From NCBI GenBank assembly GCA_937894565.1, contig CALBHK010000178.1, forward strand, positions 1-43,842: a DNA stretch of 43,842 nucleotides, read 5' to 3'. Shown piece after piece: positions 26,007 to 33,300 of the stretch; the stretch's first letter is position 1, and each line of letters begins with the position of its first letter. The notes beneath the pieces were generated by a model. The model saw only the letters and a list, made by a program, of their open reading frames with translations, searched no databases and was not told the origin of the DNA. The translations under genes and the position numbers were made by a program. Origin of the DNA: an uncultured Chlamydiae bacterium. Its GTDB lineage: Bacteria; Chlamydiota; Chlamydiia; Chlamydiales; CALBHK01.

Positions 26007-27113
26007 ATGAAAGTTCTAGTCGTTAATGGTGGTTCTAGTTCCTTTAAATTTGCTTTATTTGATGCGGTCAGCACCCTTGCGTTCACTGCCGAGCCCATCT
26101 GGAAAAAGACGGTCGAATTCAAAAACACGAGCGATGATCATAAAGCAGCAATAAAAGAAGCTCTTTTGGAAGTTCCCCCAGATATCGATCTCATAGGCCA
26201 TCGGATTGTACATGGCGGAAATCTTTTTCAAAAGCCAACCATGATTACCCCTGATGTAAAAGCCACCATTCAAAAATTGTCACGTCTTGCACCTCTTCAC
26301 AATCCTATCAATTTAGAAGGCATTGATATTGCTGAAGCTCTTTTTCCAAAAGCAAATCAGATAGGGATTTTCGATACTGCTTTTCATGTAACAATGCCCG
26401 AAGTAGCCTGGACCTATCCAGGTCCTTGGGAATGGAGAGATGAGGGCATTCGCCGTTATGGCTTTCATGGGATCAGCCACCAGTATTGTACAGAAAGGGT
26501 TCAAGATCTGCTGAAGACAAATCCGAAAAAATTGATCACGTGCCATTTAGGAAACGGTTCATCATGCGCTGCTGTTTTAAATGGAAAAGTTATAGATACT
26601 ACCATGGGTTTTACACCAATGGAAGGATTAATGATGGGCACACGCAGTGGAACCGTGGATCCTGGCATTTTAATTTATCTGCAAAAAGAAAAAAAATACA
26701 CAGCTCACGAAGTGGACCACTGTCTAAATAGCGAGTCCGGTTTACTTGGCATCGGAGGAAGTTTCGACATGCGAGAGATTGTAACCAGAATCAAAAAACA
26801 AGATCCTCGTGCAAAACTGGCTTTTGATATTTATGTGTATCGATTGAAACAAGCAATTGGCGCCCTCACAGCAGCCATGGATGGATTAGATACCCTATGT
26901 TTTACTGGAGGGATAGGGGAAAATTCAGTTGAAACGAGACAGGAGACGATTGATGGATTACAGTACTTTGGAATAAGAATCGATCGGAAGAAAAATTTTA
27001 ATGGTGCGCAAGATTATGAAATTTCATCTACAGATTCAAAGGTAAAAGTTTTTGTGATCCATGACCGGGAAGATTGGCTGATTGCCAAAGAATGCCTCAA
27101 TTTAATTGAATAA
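26007..27113 (+). CDS. ackA: Acetate kinase
   Basis: Converts acetyl phosphate and ADP to acetate and ATP (reversible), cytosolic. 368 residues, somewhat shorter than the usual about 400. Seen: N-terminal phosphate loop VNGGSSSFKF (usual form NCGSSS), GHRIVHGG, FDTAFH, RRYGFHGISH, the HLGNGSS loop, GLMMGTRSG and FTGGIGENS. AAGGAATTTT precedes the ATG. It stands alone between the Cys-rich gene (226 nt upstream) and the phage-like region. With phosphoketolase in the long operon it completes pentose phosphate to acetate plus ATP; no phosphotransacetylase gene was seen in the window. Confidence 0.95.
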   Translation: MKVLVVNGGSSSFKFALFDAVSTLAFTAEPIWKKTVEFKNTSDDHKAAIKEALLEVPPDIDLIGHRIVHGGNLFQKPTMITPDVKATIQKLSRLAPLHNPINLEGIDIAEALFPKANQIGIFDTAFHVTMPEVAWTYPGPWEWRDEGIRRYGFHGISHQYCTERVQDLLKTNPKKLITCHLGNGSSCAAVLNGKVIDTTMGFTPMEGLMMGTRSGTVDPGILIYLQKEKKYTAHEVDHCLNSESGLLGIGGSFDMREIVTRIKKQDPRAKLAFDIYVYRLKQAIGALTAAMDGLDTLCFTGGIGENSVETRQETIDGLQYFGIRIDRKKNFNGAQDYEISSTDSKVKVFVIHDREDWLIAKECLNLIE

Positions 27114-27159
27114 GAGAGCATAAAAATAAATTGATTCACTTTGTTTATCACGGGTGTTT

Positions 27160-27188
27160 TTCACTTGGAATCGAGATTAATGTATAAT
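27160..27188 (+). promoter_or_regulatory. Sigma-70-type promoter for the small gene at 27223
   Basis: TTCACT (27160-27165), 17 nt, TATAAT (27183-27188). The -10 box is perfect; the start codon is 35 nt further. Confidence 0.6.
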
Positions 27189-27222
27189 AAAATTGATCTT
27201 TAAATCCAGCAAGGAGAATGCG

Positions 27223-27441
27223 ATGCCACTGATTCAAGGAAATAACAAAGAAAGCATTCATACAAACATCAAAAAACTAATAGGGGAAGGATACAAGAGG
27301 AAACAGGCCGTCGCCATTGCTTACAGCGAAGCTGAAAAAGCAAAAAGCAAGGAAGACCAGGAGCTGAGCAAGCCATATATTTATAAAAACTCCTGTACAA
27401 GTGCTCCGTCTAAAGAAACTCAGCAATTTCCATATTTATAA
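27223..27441 (+). CDS. Small phage-type hypothetical protein
   Basis: The frame is open from 27193, but AAGGAG at 27210 points to the ATG at 27223 (72 residues). The conserved part, INxxKLIGEGYKRKQAVAIAYSEAEKAK, is a short helical motif common in proteins of phages and mobile regions (pattern I..L..EGY..KQAVAIA). The C-terminal 25 residues are unstructured. Function unknown. It marks the boundary between the metabolic island and the phage-like region and has its own promoter. Confidence 0.65.
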   Translation: MPLIQGNNKESIHTNIKKLIGEGYKRKQAVAIAYSEAEKAKSKEDQELSKPYIYKNSCTSAPSKETQQFPYL

Positions 27442-27477
27442 TTTTGTATGAATGCAGGGGATATATTCAAAACAAGT

Positions 27478-27723
27478 TTATTTGTTACTATCCTCGTCAG
27501 GATAGACTTCGGGAACATAGTGTGCAAAGTCTCTAGCCTCTCTATCGCATATGAACACAGAAGTTACCGCTGAAGTGCTTCCCGTCTCCATTTTATCACT
27601 CTCGTGACAAGCACCTTTCCAAGCTCTTTCTATTGCCATTTCTTCTGTAGGAGCTTCAACTTCTACCATAAAATATTGTGTGAAGGATAATCCAACGCGC
27701 CATTTTGGAAATTTTTTAGCCAT
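27478..27723 (-). CDS. Hypothetical protein in the phage-like cluster
   Basis: 81 residues, MAKKFPKWRVGL..., acidic at the C-terminus, no signal or membrane segment, two Cys. Possible ribosome site AAAGGAAAATTAAAA just upstream of the ATG. It follows the tail-fibre-like gene by 21 nt on the same strand, so it is likely in that transcription unit. No family recognised; the pattern VEVEAPTEEMAIERAWKGA suggests a small alpha/beta fold. Confidence 0.6.
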   Translation of the reverse strand: MAKKFPKWRVGLSFTQYFMVEVEAPTEEMAIERAWKGACHESDKMETGSTSAVTSVFICDREARDFAHYVPEVYPDEDSNK

Positions 27724-27744
27724 TTTTAATTTTCCTTTTTCGCA

Positions 27745-28449
27745 TTAAGTTACGCTAATATTGCCTTGAGAAATACCTGTGCACGTCCAATCCGTATTTG
27801 CTGCAGTGCAGAGAAGTTGTATGGCATCATACTGATTTGTAGCATCTAAACTTCCTCCTGCTCCAATCGTAGTATCTTGATTGCCGAAATGAATCGTTTG
27901 CCCAGCATTCTGAGCAATCTGCCATCCGCCAGAACCCTTTCCTACTATCCAAACAAGATCACCCACAGCAGATGTAGAAGGGAGAGTTGCTATTACAAGT
28001 GCAGAATTATTTGCAATATAGCCGGTATTGACTGCCATTGTTTGTGAAGTGTTTGTAACTTCAATAAAAGGGAATACAAACGCCTGAGAAGCCCATCTAA
28101 CGCCTTCAGGTGTGGAAGAATCTGTCGTCAAAACCTGATTATCTGGACCTGCCGGAAGCCTTACATTATTTGAAGCTGTCCTGACTAGTAAATCTCCCTT
28201 GGTTGTAAGCGGAGATATGTTGTCAAATGCAGTAGAAGGATCGGCAACATCAGAAAGATTATTTGCCACCGCGAGCAAATCAGTAATTTTCGTTCCTGAA
28301 TCTTTGATGACTTTTCCCGTATTATCGGCATAGGTGGCTATATCATCTTGAACAGATGAGTTAGGTCCGATGACATTGCCAGTGCTGCCGCCTCCACTTC
28401 CTGACTTATCCAAGTTATTTGTGAATGGGTTATATCCGTAAATTGTCAT
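27745..28449 (-). CDS. Phage tail-fibre-like structural protein
   Basis: The frame extends to 28488, but TAGGAAAGATT before the ATG at 28449 fixes the start (234 residues, MTIYGYNPFTNNLDKSG). Seen: glycine-rich linker, then SPLTTKGDLLVRTASNNVRLP and DNQVLTTDSSTPEGVRWA, a repeat unit widespread in phage tail fibres and giant-virus surface proteins, then a beta-rich C-terminal part with GGWQIAQNAGQTIHFG. Overall rich in Asn, Thr and Ser, as in trimeric fibre proteins. It lies 8 nt past the next upstream gene. Role in adsorption or surface display is inferred; it is unclear if the phage is intact. Confidence 0.7.
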   Translation of the reverse strand: MTIYGYNPFTNNLDKSGSGGGSTGNVIGPNSSVQDDIATYADNTGKVIKDSGTKITDLLAVANNLSDVADPSTAFDNISPLTTKGDLLVRTASNNVRLPAGPDNQVLTTDSSTPEGVRWASQAFVFPFIEVTNTSQTMAVNTGYIANNSALVIATLPSTSAVGDLVWIVGKGSGGWQIAQNAGQTIHFGNQDTTIGAGGSLDATNQYDAIQLLCTAANTDWTCTGISQGNISVT

Positions 28450-28457
28450 AATCTTTC

Positions 28458-28733
28458 CTATGAAAAATAAGTCGCCCGATTGGTCCAACTATAGGTAAAG
28501 CCAGCTCCTGCATCGGGTATCTGGACTCGATTAATGAAGCCATTATTGTCATAACTAAGCTTGCGGATAAACCACGTCGTATTATCTACGCTTTCATTCG
28601 GAATGGCAGAAAACCCCACATAAAGAGGCCTTCCCGCACTGTCATTATCAAGTCTTTGCTCATAGAAATCATTTGTTCCTAGAGTAGAAGCAAGGTTATT
28701 AATCTGATCAAAAACGTTGGTTGGAATAGGCAT
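28458..28733 (-). CDS. Hypothetical phage structural-type protein
   Basis: 91 residues, MPIPTNVFDQINNL..., with GGAG 6 nt before the ATG. Sequence is mixed beta-type (GRPLYVGFSAIP, TTWFIRKLSYDNNGFINRVQI, GFTYSWTNRATYF) with no signal or membrane helix. It starts the pair that includes the tail-fibre-like protein, ending 8 nt before it. The pattern of a short protein describing per-row offsets (IRKLSYDNNGFINRVQ) recalls neck or fibre-chaperone proteins but this is not secure. Confidence 0.6.
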   Translation of the reverse strand: MPIPTNVFDQINNLASTLGTNDFYEQRLDNDSAGRPLYVGFSAIPNESVDNTTWFIRKLSYDNNGFINRVQIPDAGAGFTYSWTNRATYFS

Positions 28734-28800
28734 GAATCACTCCTTTGACCAAAGTCTAAGGCGGTTTGACGCATGTCAACAAAGAGGATCGCTAGACCGT

Positions 28801-28959
28801 TTATCGGTCTTCTCGATATTGCGCGCTGTAAGAACAGCTATCGCTTTTTTGGGCAGCATCCTCTTCGGTTTCTTGACGAACCGGAGGTGGCGAAACGACC
28901 TGAATAAAGTCAGGTATCGCAAACCCTTCGAGTGATTCCTCATGTCTAACATTCGGCAT
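28801..28959 (-). CDS. Small ORF, 52 residues, hypothetical
   Basis: MPNVRHEESLEGFAIPDF then QVVSPPPVRQETEEDAAQ, acidic and proline-containing, ending SAQYREDR. It lies on the same strand between two phage-type genes. Upstream AAGG is 9 nt from the ATG, a weak ribosome site. Competing frames on both strands here give less protein-like products. Supported only by composition and position. Confidence 0.4.
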   Translation of the reverse strand: MPNVRHEESLEGFAIPDFIQVVSPPPVRQETEEDAAQKSDSCSYSAQYREDR

Positions 28960-29067
28960 GGGACGGCCTTGTGCAATGGATGCTTTTTAAAAATCTGATA
29001 TTAGCTTGATTTTACAGGAGTAATTGAGGAGGGGAGTAACTGAGTTCTTATGAGTCTTAGAGGACTT

Positions 29068-29466
29068 TTATGCAGTCCTGGGGGATAGTAATTGAGAACC
29101 CCATCCATTAGACGCAGGAGCGGCTTTTTGAGCACTAGACGGATTATATCCGCCAAAACCATTTTGATCACAGGAAGAACCACCAGATCTGGAATTATAA
29201 TGGGCTTTGACTTTTGTTTTAATTAAATTGGTGACCGTCTCATTGTGACTCATTGAGTCCAGCATAAACCACTGACACCAATGCTCGCCTGATTGATCTA
29301 CTTTTTTAAAGCTCGGAGCAGCAATAAATATACCGTTGCCGTCTTTGGTTCTCTGAACTTTGTATCGCAAAATGATTTGCCCGAAAAATCTGATGCTTGC
29401 AACCCCTAAATATTTTTCTGCAGGAGTCTCATCGAAAGCTAAGAATTCGAGTTGGGAGTCTTCCAT
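29068..29466 (-). CDS. SpoVG-like small nucleic-acid-binding protein (tentative)
   Basis: 132 residues. The middle part, GVASIRFFGQIILRYKVQRTKDGNGIFIAAPSFKK followed by an I-x3-V ending (LIKTKVKAHY), matches the layout of SpoVG (ASI... then GNGLFVAMPSxK), a small DNA/RNA-binding regulator. The Ser/Pro/Gln tail after residue 100 is low complexity. AAGAGG is 10 nt before the ATG. It shares the - strand direction with the neighbouring phage-type genes, 246 nt from the next one. The SpoVG link is by motif reading only, so the assignment is cautious. Confidence 0.5.
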   Translation of the reverse strand: MEDSQLEFLAFDETPAEKYLGVASIRFFGQIILRYKVQRTKDGNGIFIAAPSFKKVDQSGEHWCQWFMLDSMSHNETVTNLIKTKVKAHYNSRSGGSSCDQNGFGGYNPSSAQKAAPASNGWGSQLLSPRTA

Positions 29467-29712
29467 ATTCTTGATTTCCTCTTGTTAATCTTTAGTCTCT
29501 TTCGGATTTGGTTGACCCCCGCATAACGGAACGACGCCACCATAACCGAGCACCCTACAACAGCGCCCTGTTGCATAGATACTTTTTCACAATAAAGACT
29601 TTACCCTAATAATACAAACCTAAATTTCATTTTTTGCAGGATTAATTTTTGAAGAGAAATTGGGTAGGGAGAAAAAGAAGAAGCTTCTCTAAGCATTGCC
29701 TCGGCAATAACA

Positions 29713-29979
29713 TCATGGGTATGGATTTTGCCCGTTTAAAGGCTCTAAATAATCAGCGCTTTTAACAAGAAAATCAGGGAAATACCGGGCTGCATTCGAG
29801 TAAAAAATCGGCCTTCCAGTCTCTGCAACCTTGGTCGCGTTTTCATCCGTCGAAAAGCTATTGTCGGCTGTTCCGATTCTAACCTGCCATTTAGAGCTGA
29901 TTTTAAGAAGAACAGCAAAATTGTTATCTGTGCCTTCCCATTGTTTCAACGAATATACATCTAGAGGGGGCTTAGCCAT
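29713..29979 (-). CDS. Hypothetical protein in the phage-like cluster
   Basis: The frame is open to 30012; GGAG 8 nt before the ATG at 29979 favours that start (88 residues, MAKPPLDVYSLKQWEGTDNN). Beta-rich with LLKISSKWQVRIGTADN and RPIFYSNAARYFPDFLVK, ending in GQNPYP. No signal or membrane segment. No family recognised. It follows the HNH-like gene by 68 nt on the same strand. Confidence 0.6.
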   Translation of the reverse strand: MAKPPLDVYSLKQWEGTDNNFAVLLKISSKWQVRIGTADNSFSTDENATKVAETGRPIFYSNAARYFPDFLVKSADYLEPLNGQNPYP

Positions 29980-30047
29980 AATAAACTCCGATTCAATGCT
30001 TATGGTGCTCATTCATTTTAAATATTTTCTGTATTAAATACACCTTG

Positions 30048-30524
30048 TTATTGTGGCAATGGCATTGGTGCATTCTCTTCTATTATTTCCCGAATCAGCT
30101 GCGATACAGAATAAATTTCACCTGTTTCTCTTGACTTTTCGATTGCAAGGCGCTTCAAAAACTTATGATAGTCCTTCTCTACTCTAATGCAAACCATGGT
30201 TGATTCTTTAAAGGTTCTTTTTCCTTCCTTCTTTTTATTGCCAGGCATTTCAGACAAGGGTCTTCGATTATGCGGTCCCACCCATCTGCAGTTTGCTTTG
30301 CAAAAATCGTGATCCAAGCTGATGAGTTCTATTCCGTCGCAATCTTCTGGCCTAGGTCCCATGTCCTCAAAGAACTTGATGAAAGAGCTCTTCCATTCTG
30401 GGCACATTGTGATGCCTCGCCCTCCGTAGCTCTTGTAGCTTTTCGCGTTTTTGTTGTAGCAAAGCATCTTCATTCTGATCCAAGTCTTGTGTTCCTTGGA
30501 TTTGGTCATTTTGTGTGTCGTCAT
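30048..30524 (-). CDS. Phage HNH/AP2-type putative DNA-binding or homing endonuclease
   Basis: 158 residues in two parts. Residues 10-90 have the typical phage pattern KTWIRMKMLCYN, YKSYGGRGITMCPEW, FIKFFEDMGPRP, LDHDFCKANCRWVG, as in HNH/AP2-like homing proteins. Residues 105-158 (TMVCIRVEKDYHKFLKRLAIEKS...SVSQLIREIIEE) look like a ribbon-helix-helix segment. The first 158 nt overlap the end of the next gene in another frame. Nuclease activity is not certain because a full HNH triad is not seen. Confidence 0.65.
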   Translation of the reverse strand: MTTHKMTKSKEHKTWIRMKMLCYNKNAKSYKSYGGRGITMCPEWKSSFIKFFEDMGPRPEDCDGIELISLDHDFCKANCRWVGPHNRRPLSEMPGNKKKEGKRTFKESTMVCIRVEKDYHKFLKRLAIEKSRETGEIYSVSQLIREIIEENAPMPLPQ

Positions 30525-30993
30525 GTATCTCTCTTACCTTGAAGTCAAAATTTATCTGATTATCATCCACGGGGAATTCTCTCAGTATCAGCCCTCTTAA
30601 AAACTTTGGAATGGAAACCTTCTGTTCATCCGCAAGTTTTTTGATTACAATGAAGTTTTCAAACGGAAGAGAAAATGAAACAATTTGATTCTCATCCCTC
30701 CTCCAATGGGTAAGCGCTGATGTCTGAACATTATTATTAGGATTCAATGGATGGTTTTTTTTATGAACTACCCCGTGGCATGTGCTGCAAAGCCAATAAA
30801 TTGATAATGGCTTCCCGTAATCGACATGATGAGCCTCGAGCATGCTATGTTCCAAAGTACAAAGATCGCAGCAGATAGGCCTTTGTATCCGCCCTTCTTT
30901 CAAAGCCTTGGCCACATCTCTGCGCGCTATAGCTTTTCTCTTAAATTCTATGCATTCGTCATCGTTGACTTTATATTTTTGCGGAAGAGGCAT
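30367..30993 (-). CDS. HNH-type zinc-finger protein, phage-like
   Basis: 208 residues. The CDLC (about 41-44), HH pair (about 54) and CSTCHGVVHK (about 68) form an HNH/zinc-finger signature of phage proteins. The middle section (IVSFSLPFENFIVIKKLADEQKVSIPKFLRGLILRE) resembles a ribbon-helix-helix DNA-binding segment like that of the next gene. The last 50 residues overlap that gene in a different frame and are probably dispensable or the result of a lost stop. The starting ATG at 30993 has no clear ribosome site. Probably real, but the 3' end is in doubt. Confidence 0.55.
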   Translation of the reverse strand: MPLPQKYKVNDDECIEFKRKAIARRDVAKALKEGRIQRPICCDLCTLEHSMLEAHHVDYGKPLSIYWLCSTCHGVVHKKNHPLNPNNNVQTSALTHWRRDENQIVSFSLPFENFIVIKKLADEQKVSIPKFLRGLILREFPVDDNQINFDFKVREIHDDTQNDQIQGTQDLDQNEDALLQQKREKLQELRRARHHNVPRMEELFHQVL

Positions 30994-31022
30994 GAATTGA
31001 TGCTTGGCCTTTTATTTTTGTA

Positions 31023-31256
31023 TTAATTGAGTAAAGTTTGTTTGTGTATTTTTTTTGGACGGCCCTTTGACCTGGAAACCGGCTTCACTTGGCCACCCGT
31101 AATAAAATAGATTTTTTGAGCTGTTTCATCGTCTATAGTTTCATTCTTTTTTGCCTTCCAAATCACTTGACGGGTACATCCGGAAAGTCTGGCGAGTTCA
31201 TTGGTCTCCATATTATTTTTTCTCAACCAGCGCTCGAGTTCCATACATTGCTCCAT
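31023..31256 (-). CDS. Small helix-turn-helix regulator, Cro/XRE-like
   Basis: 77 residues. Helix-turn-helix at about 18-40: NELARLSGCTRQVIWKAKK, followed by a basic tail KGRPKKIHKQ. An alternative start at 31244 has GGAG 6 nt upstream, versus GGAGGG farther from 31256; both are possible. It diverges from the + strand genes across a 128-nt region, like a phage repressor beside its switch. A TATACT box upstream on the - strand fits a promoter. Likely controls the surrounding phage-like genes. Confidence 0.7.
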   Translation of the reverse strand: MEQCMELERWLRKNNMETNELARLSGCTRQVIWKAKKNETIDDETAQKIYFITGGQVKPVSRSKGRPKKIHKQTLLN

Positions 31257-31384
31257 ATCTATTCAGCCCTCCCCTTAATTTTATGCAGTATATCGCAAGG
31301 TAGATTGTTTATGTTAATCTTTTCGTTTGCTTAAAATCTCATTCCGTATAAATTTCTGTCTACAAGTCTCCAAAGGCAAAAAAA

Positions 31385-31612
31385 ATGGATTTCAAGATAA
31401 GAATGAAAAAGGTTATGATACACGAAATTGGTATCGAAGCCGATTCATTCAAACATGCACTTCATTTGTGCAATTTCTATTGCGATCAATTGGATTCGTT
31501 CCCCTTGGTAGCTTTAAGGTTTGAAATTGAATCAGTAACGAGAGTTGAAGATGATAAAGGAAATAATACAAAGAAACAATATGGATCTACAGCGCGTAAA
31601 CGCCGAAGGTAG
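31385..31612 (+). CDS. Hypothetical small protein
   Basis: 75 residues, MDFKIRMKKVMIHEIGIEADSF..., ending in the basic TARKRRR. AAAGG 8 nt before the ATG. Contains two Cys and a His cluster (HALHLCNFYC). It opens the + strand, phage-like half of the region, opposite the HTH gene. No family recognised. Its 3' end overlaps the start of the next small frame. Confidence 0.5.
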   Translation: MDFKIRMKKVMIHEIGIEADSFKHALHLCNFYCDQLDSFPLVALRFEIESVTRVEDDKGNNTKKQYGSTARKRRR

Positions 31613-31778
31613 AGTGGATTTATCCCTCAAGCATAGAAGTTGCAGAATAAAATTAGGGGGTCAAGTTTGGCGACCAGCCCCCCTAAAGGTGGAATTCCGC
31701 AAAATGCTTCTTCCTATGCCGCTGTTATTCCTCTCAGGAATTTTTACAGGGATTGGCATTATGCTAGCCTTAAATTAA
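31581..31778 (+). CDS. Possible small membrane protein
   Basis: 65 residues if it starts at the ATG at 31581 (MDLQRVNAEGRV). A basic stretch is followed by a hydrophobic helix MLLPMPLLFLSGIFTGIGIM at the C-terminus. The overlap with the preceding frame and the lack of a good ribosome site make it uncertain. The DNA contains an AGGGGG/CCCCCT inverted repeat (31655-31685), which may instead be a structural element. Confidence 0.3.
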   Translation: MDLQRVNAEGRVDLSLKHRSCRIKLGGQVWRPAPLKVEFRKMLLPMPLLFLSGIFTGIGIMLALN

Positions 31779-31807
31779 CCAATTCCTCAAGCAAAAAGGA
31801 CTCAATT

Positions 31808-32071
31808 ATGGACAGGAAAAAAATAGATAAAGCATTTTTAGATTCACTAACTCTAGAGAGCTCTATGAGCGAGATTCTTGAATTAACGGAGACGTTCAAG
31901 TACGACCTCATTAAAGCTAAAAGGGATAGTGAAAAATCTGGAAAATATACCGTTTCCTGCCTCTTTCGAGTCCGGCAGCTTCTAATTGACCTAGAAAAAT
32001 TAGGATCGCAATTTCGCAAGCTGTCAATTGCTTATGAAAAGGATTTAGAAAAGAAAAAGAAAACCAAATGA
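31808..32071 (+). CDS. Histone H1-like protein resembling chlamydial Hc1 (HctA)
   Basis: The frame is open from 31640, but AAGGACTCAATT before the ATG at 31808 fixes an 87-residue protein. After an N-terminal helical part (LDSLTLESSMSEILELTETF) comes a block that aligns by eye with chlamydial Hc1: FRVRQLLIDLEK, FRKLSI and YEKD against RVR-x-S-I-K-LEK, YRKESI and EK. Hc1 is the small chromatin-condensing protein of chlamydiae. Here the Lys/Ala-rich tail is missing; it ends KKKKTK. It lies in a phage-like gene run, so it may be a chromatin or DNA-binding accessory gene of a mobile element. The family call is from the motif only. Confidence 0.6.
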   Translation: MDRKKIDKAFLDSLTLESSMSEILELTETFKYDLIKAKRDSEKSGKYTVSCLFRVRQLLIDLEKLGSQFRKLSIAYEKDLEKKKKTK

Positions 32072-32126
32072 AAAGGGGACAGTCCGTCCTCTTTTTATGA
32101 TTTTACTCGATAAAGAGAAGGAAAAA

Positions 32127-32684
32127 ATGAATAATTCAGATGACATTCCCCAAGGATATGCCCGGGTTACAGAAATTCTTCAACCATACACCTCATTTGA
32201 TGGAATTGATCCTGTAGTCCTTGCAAAGGCTGCAGATAGAGGAACTCGGGTTCACAAATACTGCGAGCTGTACACACAAAATCTGCTCATTGAAAAAGTA
32301 GAAGATGACTGCCGGCCCTACGTTGAGAGCTTTGTTAAATGGTTTGATACGATGGTTGAAGAGGTTTGGGTAAGCGAAATGAGGCTTTCTTGCAGCAAGT
32401 ATCTCATCACGGGCAAGCTCGATATGGTAGCAACCATTAAAGGAGATAAAACCGAGACTCTCATAGATTTAAAAACACCACAGCAAGCAAGCCTATCGTG
32501 GCAATTGCAAACAGCGGCTTATCGATATCTTATGCGCGCTAGTCAGGGCATTGATATTTCAAGGCGCATCTGTCTTCTCTTAGACAGGGAAGGGAAGCTG
32601 CCAAAGATCATCGAATACACCAATCATGAAGCCGATGAACGTTTATTCTTAAGCGCTGTCGAGCTCTTTCATTTTTTTAAATAG
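32127..32684 (+). CDS. PD-(D/E)XK exonuclease-like protein
   Basis: The ATG at 32127 follows GAAGGAAAA (185 residues, MNNSDDIPQGY); the frame opens earlier at 32097. Seen: GYARVTEIL and ADRGTRVHKYCE (a RecB/Cas4-like first motif with His), then GKLDMVA, the Asp, then TLIDLKT with Asp-x-Lys, and QLQTAAYRYL, the QxxxY motif. That is the RecB/lambda-exonuclease-like set. It lies before a DUF1351-like gene and RecT, so it can supply the 5'-3' exonuclease of a Red-like recombination pair. Family is convincing; polarity is inferred. Confidence 0.82.
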   Translation: MNNSDDIPQGYARVTEILQPYTSFDGIDPVVLAKAADRGTRVHKYCELYTQNLLIEKVEDDCRPYVESFVKWFDTMVEEVWVSEMRLSCSKYLITGKLDMVATIKGDKTETLIDLKTPQQASLSWQLQTAAYRYLMRASQGIDISRRICLLLDREGKLPKIIEYTNHEADERLFLSAVELFHFFK

Positions 32685-32824
32685 CGGTTATATAAAAAAA
32701 TGTACTCACAAGCCTCCAAAGGTTAATTTATTTGGTTTTAATATGCTTTTCTAGTAGGAAAAATATCCACAATTACATATCGTGTTGTGTAATACGGATT
32801 GTAGAGTCTAAAAAAGAGAAAAGA

Positions 32825-33124
32825 ATGGATTGGATTGACAGGATGGAAATTGCTTACGAAGCACAAACAGATCGAATGATTGACGAGATGTATGCACCGA
32901 GGTTCATCGAGTGTGCGATGTGCGAGGAGTATTTCAATTCTGATGACTATTTAGAAACAAAATATGACTCGAAGTTAGCCTTTTGTTCAGATGATTGCAT
33001 TGACCAATGGGAGGAAGAAAATGCTCACGACTACGAAGAGGTGGATGAGAATCTGGAAAACCAGGTTTCCATATACCCAGCTTTCTGTACAACAATCCAT
33101 CCAACAATTAAAAAAGCAGGTTGA
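32825..33124 (+). CDS. Small acidic protein with a Cys4 zinc-binding motif
   Basis: The ATG at 32825 follows AAAGAGAAAAGA (99 residues); the frame opens at 32732. Four Cys form a likely zinc site: CAMCEEYF and FCSDDC, spaced 25 residues, like a TRASH/MYM or zinc-ribbon motif. The C-terminus is strongly acidic, EEENAHDYEEVDENLEN, then hydrophobic YPAFCTTIHPTIKKAG. Member of the phage-like + strand run; role not known. Confidence 0.6.
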   Translation: MDWIDRMEIAYEAQTDRMIDEMYAPRFIECAMCEEYFNSDDYLETKYDSKLAFCSDDCIDQWEEENAHDYEEVDENLENQVSIYPAFCTTIHPTIKKAG

Positions 33125-33126
33125 TT

Positions 33127-33288
33127 ATGAATAAAGGCGGTTTTAGCTGGAAGAAATTGATCGGGCTTAGCAGAGCCAAGAGCAGTATCTCCCGCGCAAT
33201 TAAAATCCCATTAACTAAAAGCGGGAGGCAAAGAAAGGCTGGAGCGGGAAGCCTTCTAGCACTCTTGTTCATATTATTTTTCGATTAA
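33127..33288 (+). CDS. Small basic phage-type protein, 53 residues
   Basis: MNKGGFSWKKLIGLSRAKSS... then SRAIKIPLTKSGRQRKAGAG followed by LLALLFILFF. It belongs to a widespread short family in phages and mobile regions with the pattern SWK..G..RAK...S...IP.TKSGRQRK. The C-terminal 15 residues are hydrophobic, possibly a membrane anchor. It starts 2 nt after the zinc-binding gene stop; AGG lies a short distance upstream. It is below common gene-caller length limits. Confidence 0.6.
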   Translation: MNKGGFSWKKLIGLSRAKSSISRAIKIPLTKSGRQRKAGAGSLLALLFILFFD

Positions 33289-33300
33289 GGAGTAAAAAAC

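Noticed and set aside
28717..28976. Overlapping open frames on both strands (72 and 66 residues)
   Set aside because: Arg/Leu-rich, no ribosome site, and the 52-residue - strand frame at 28801-28959 gives a more protein-like product.
29001..29183. 60-residue - strand frame
   Set aside because: Overlaps the SpoVG-like gene in another frame and has no ribosome site or protein-like composition.
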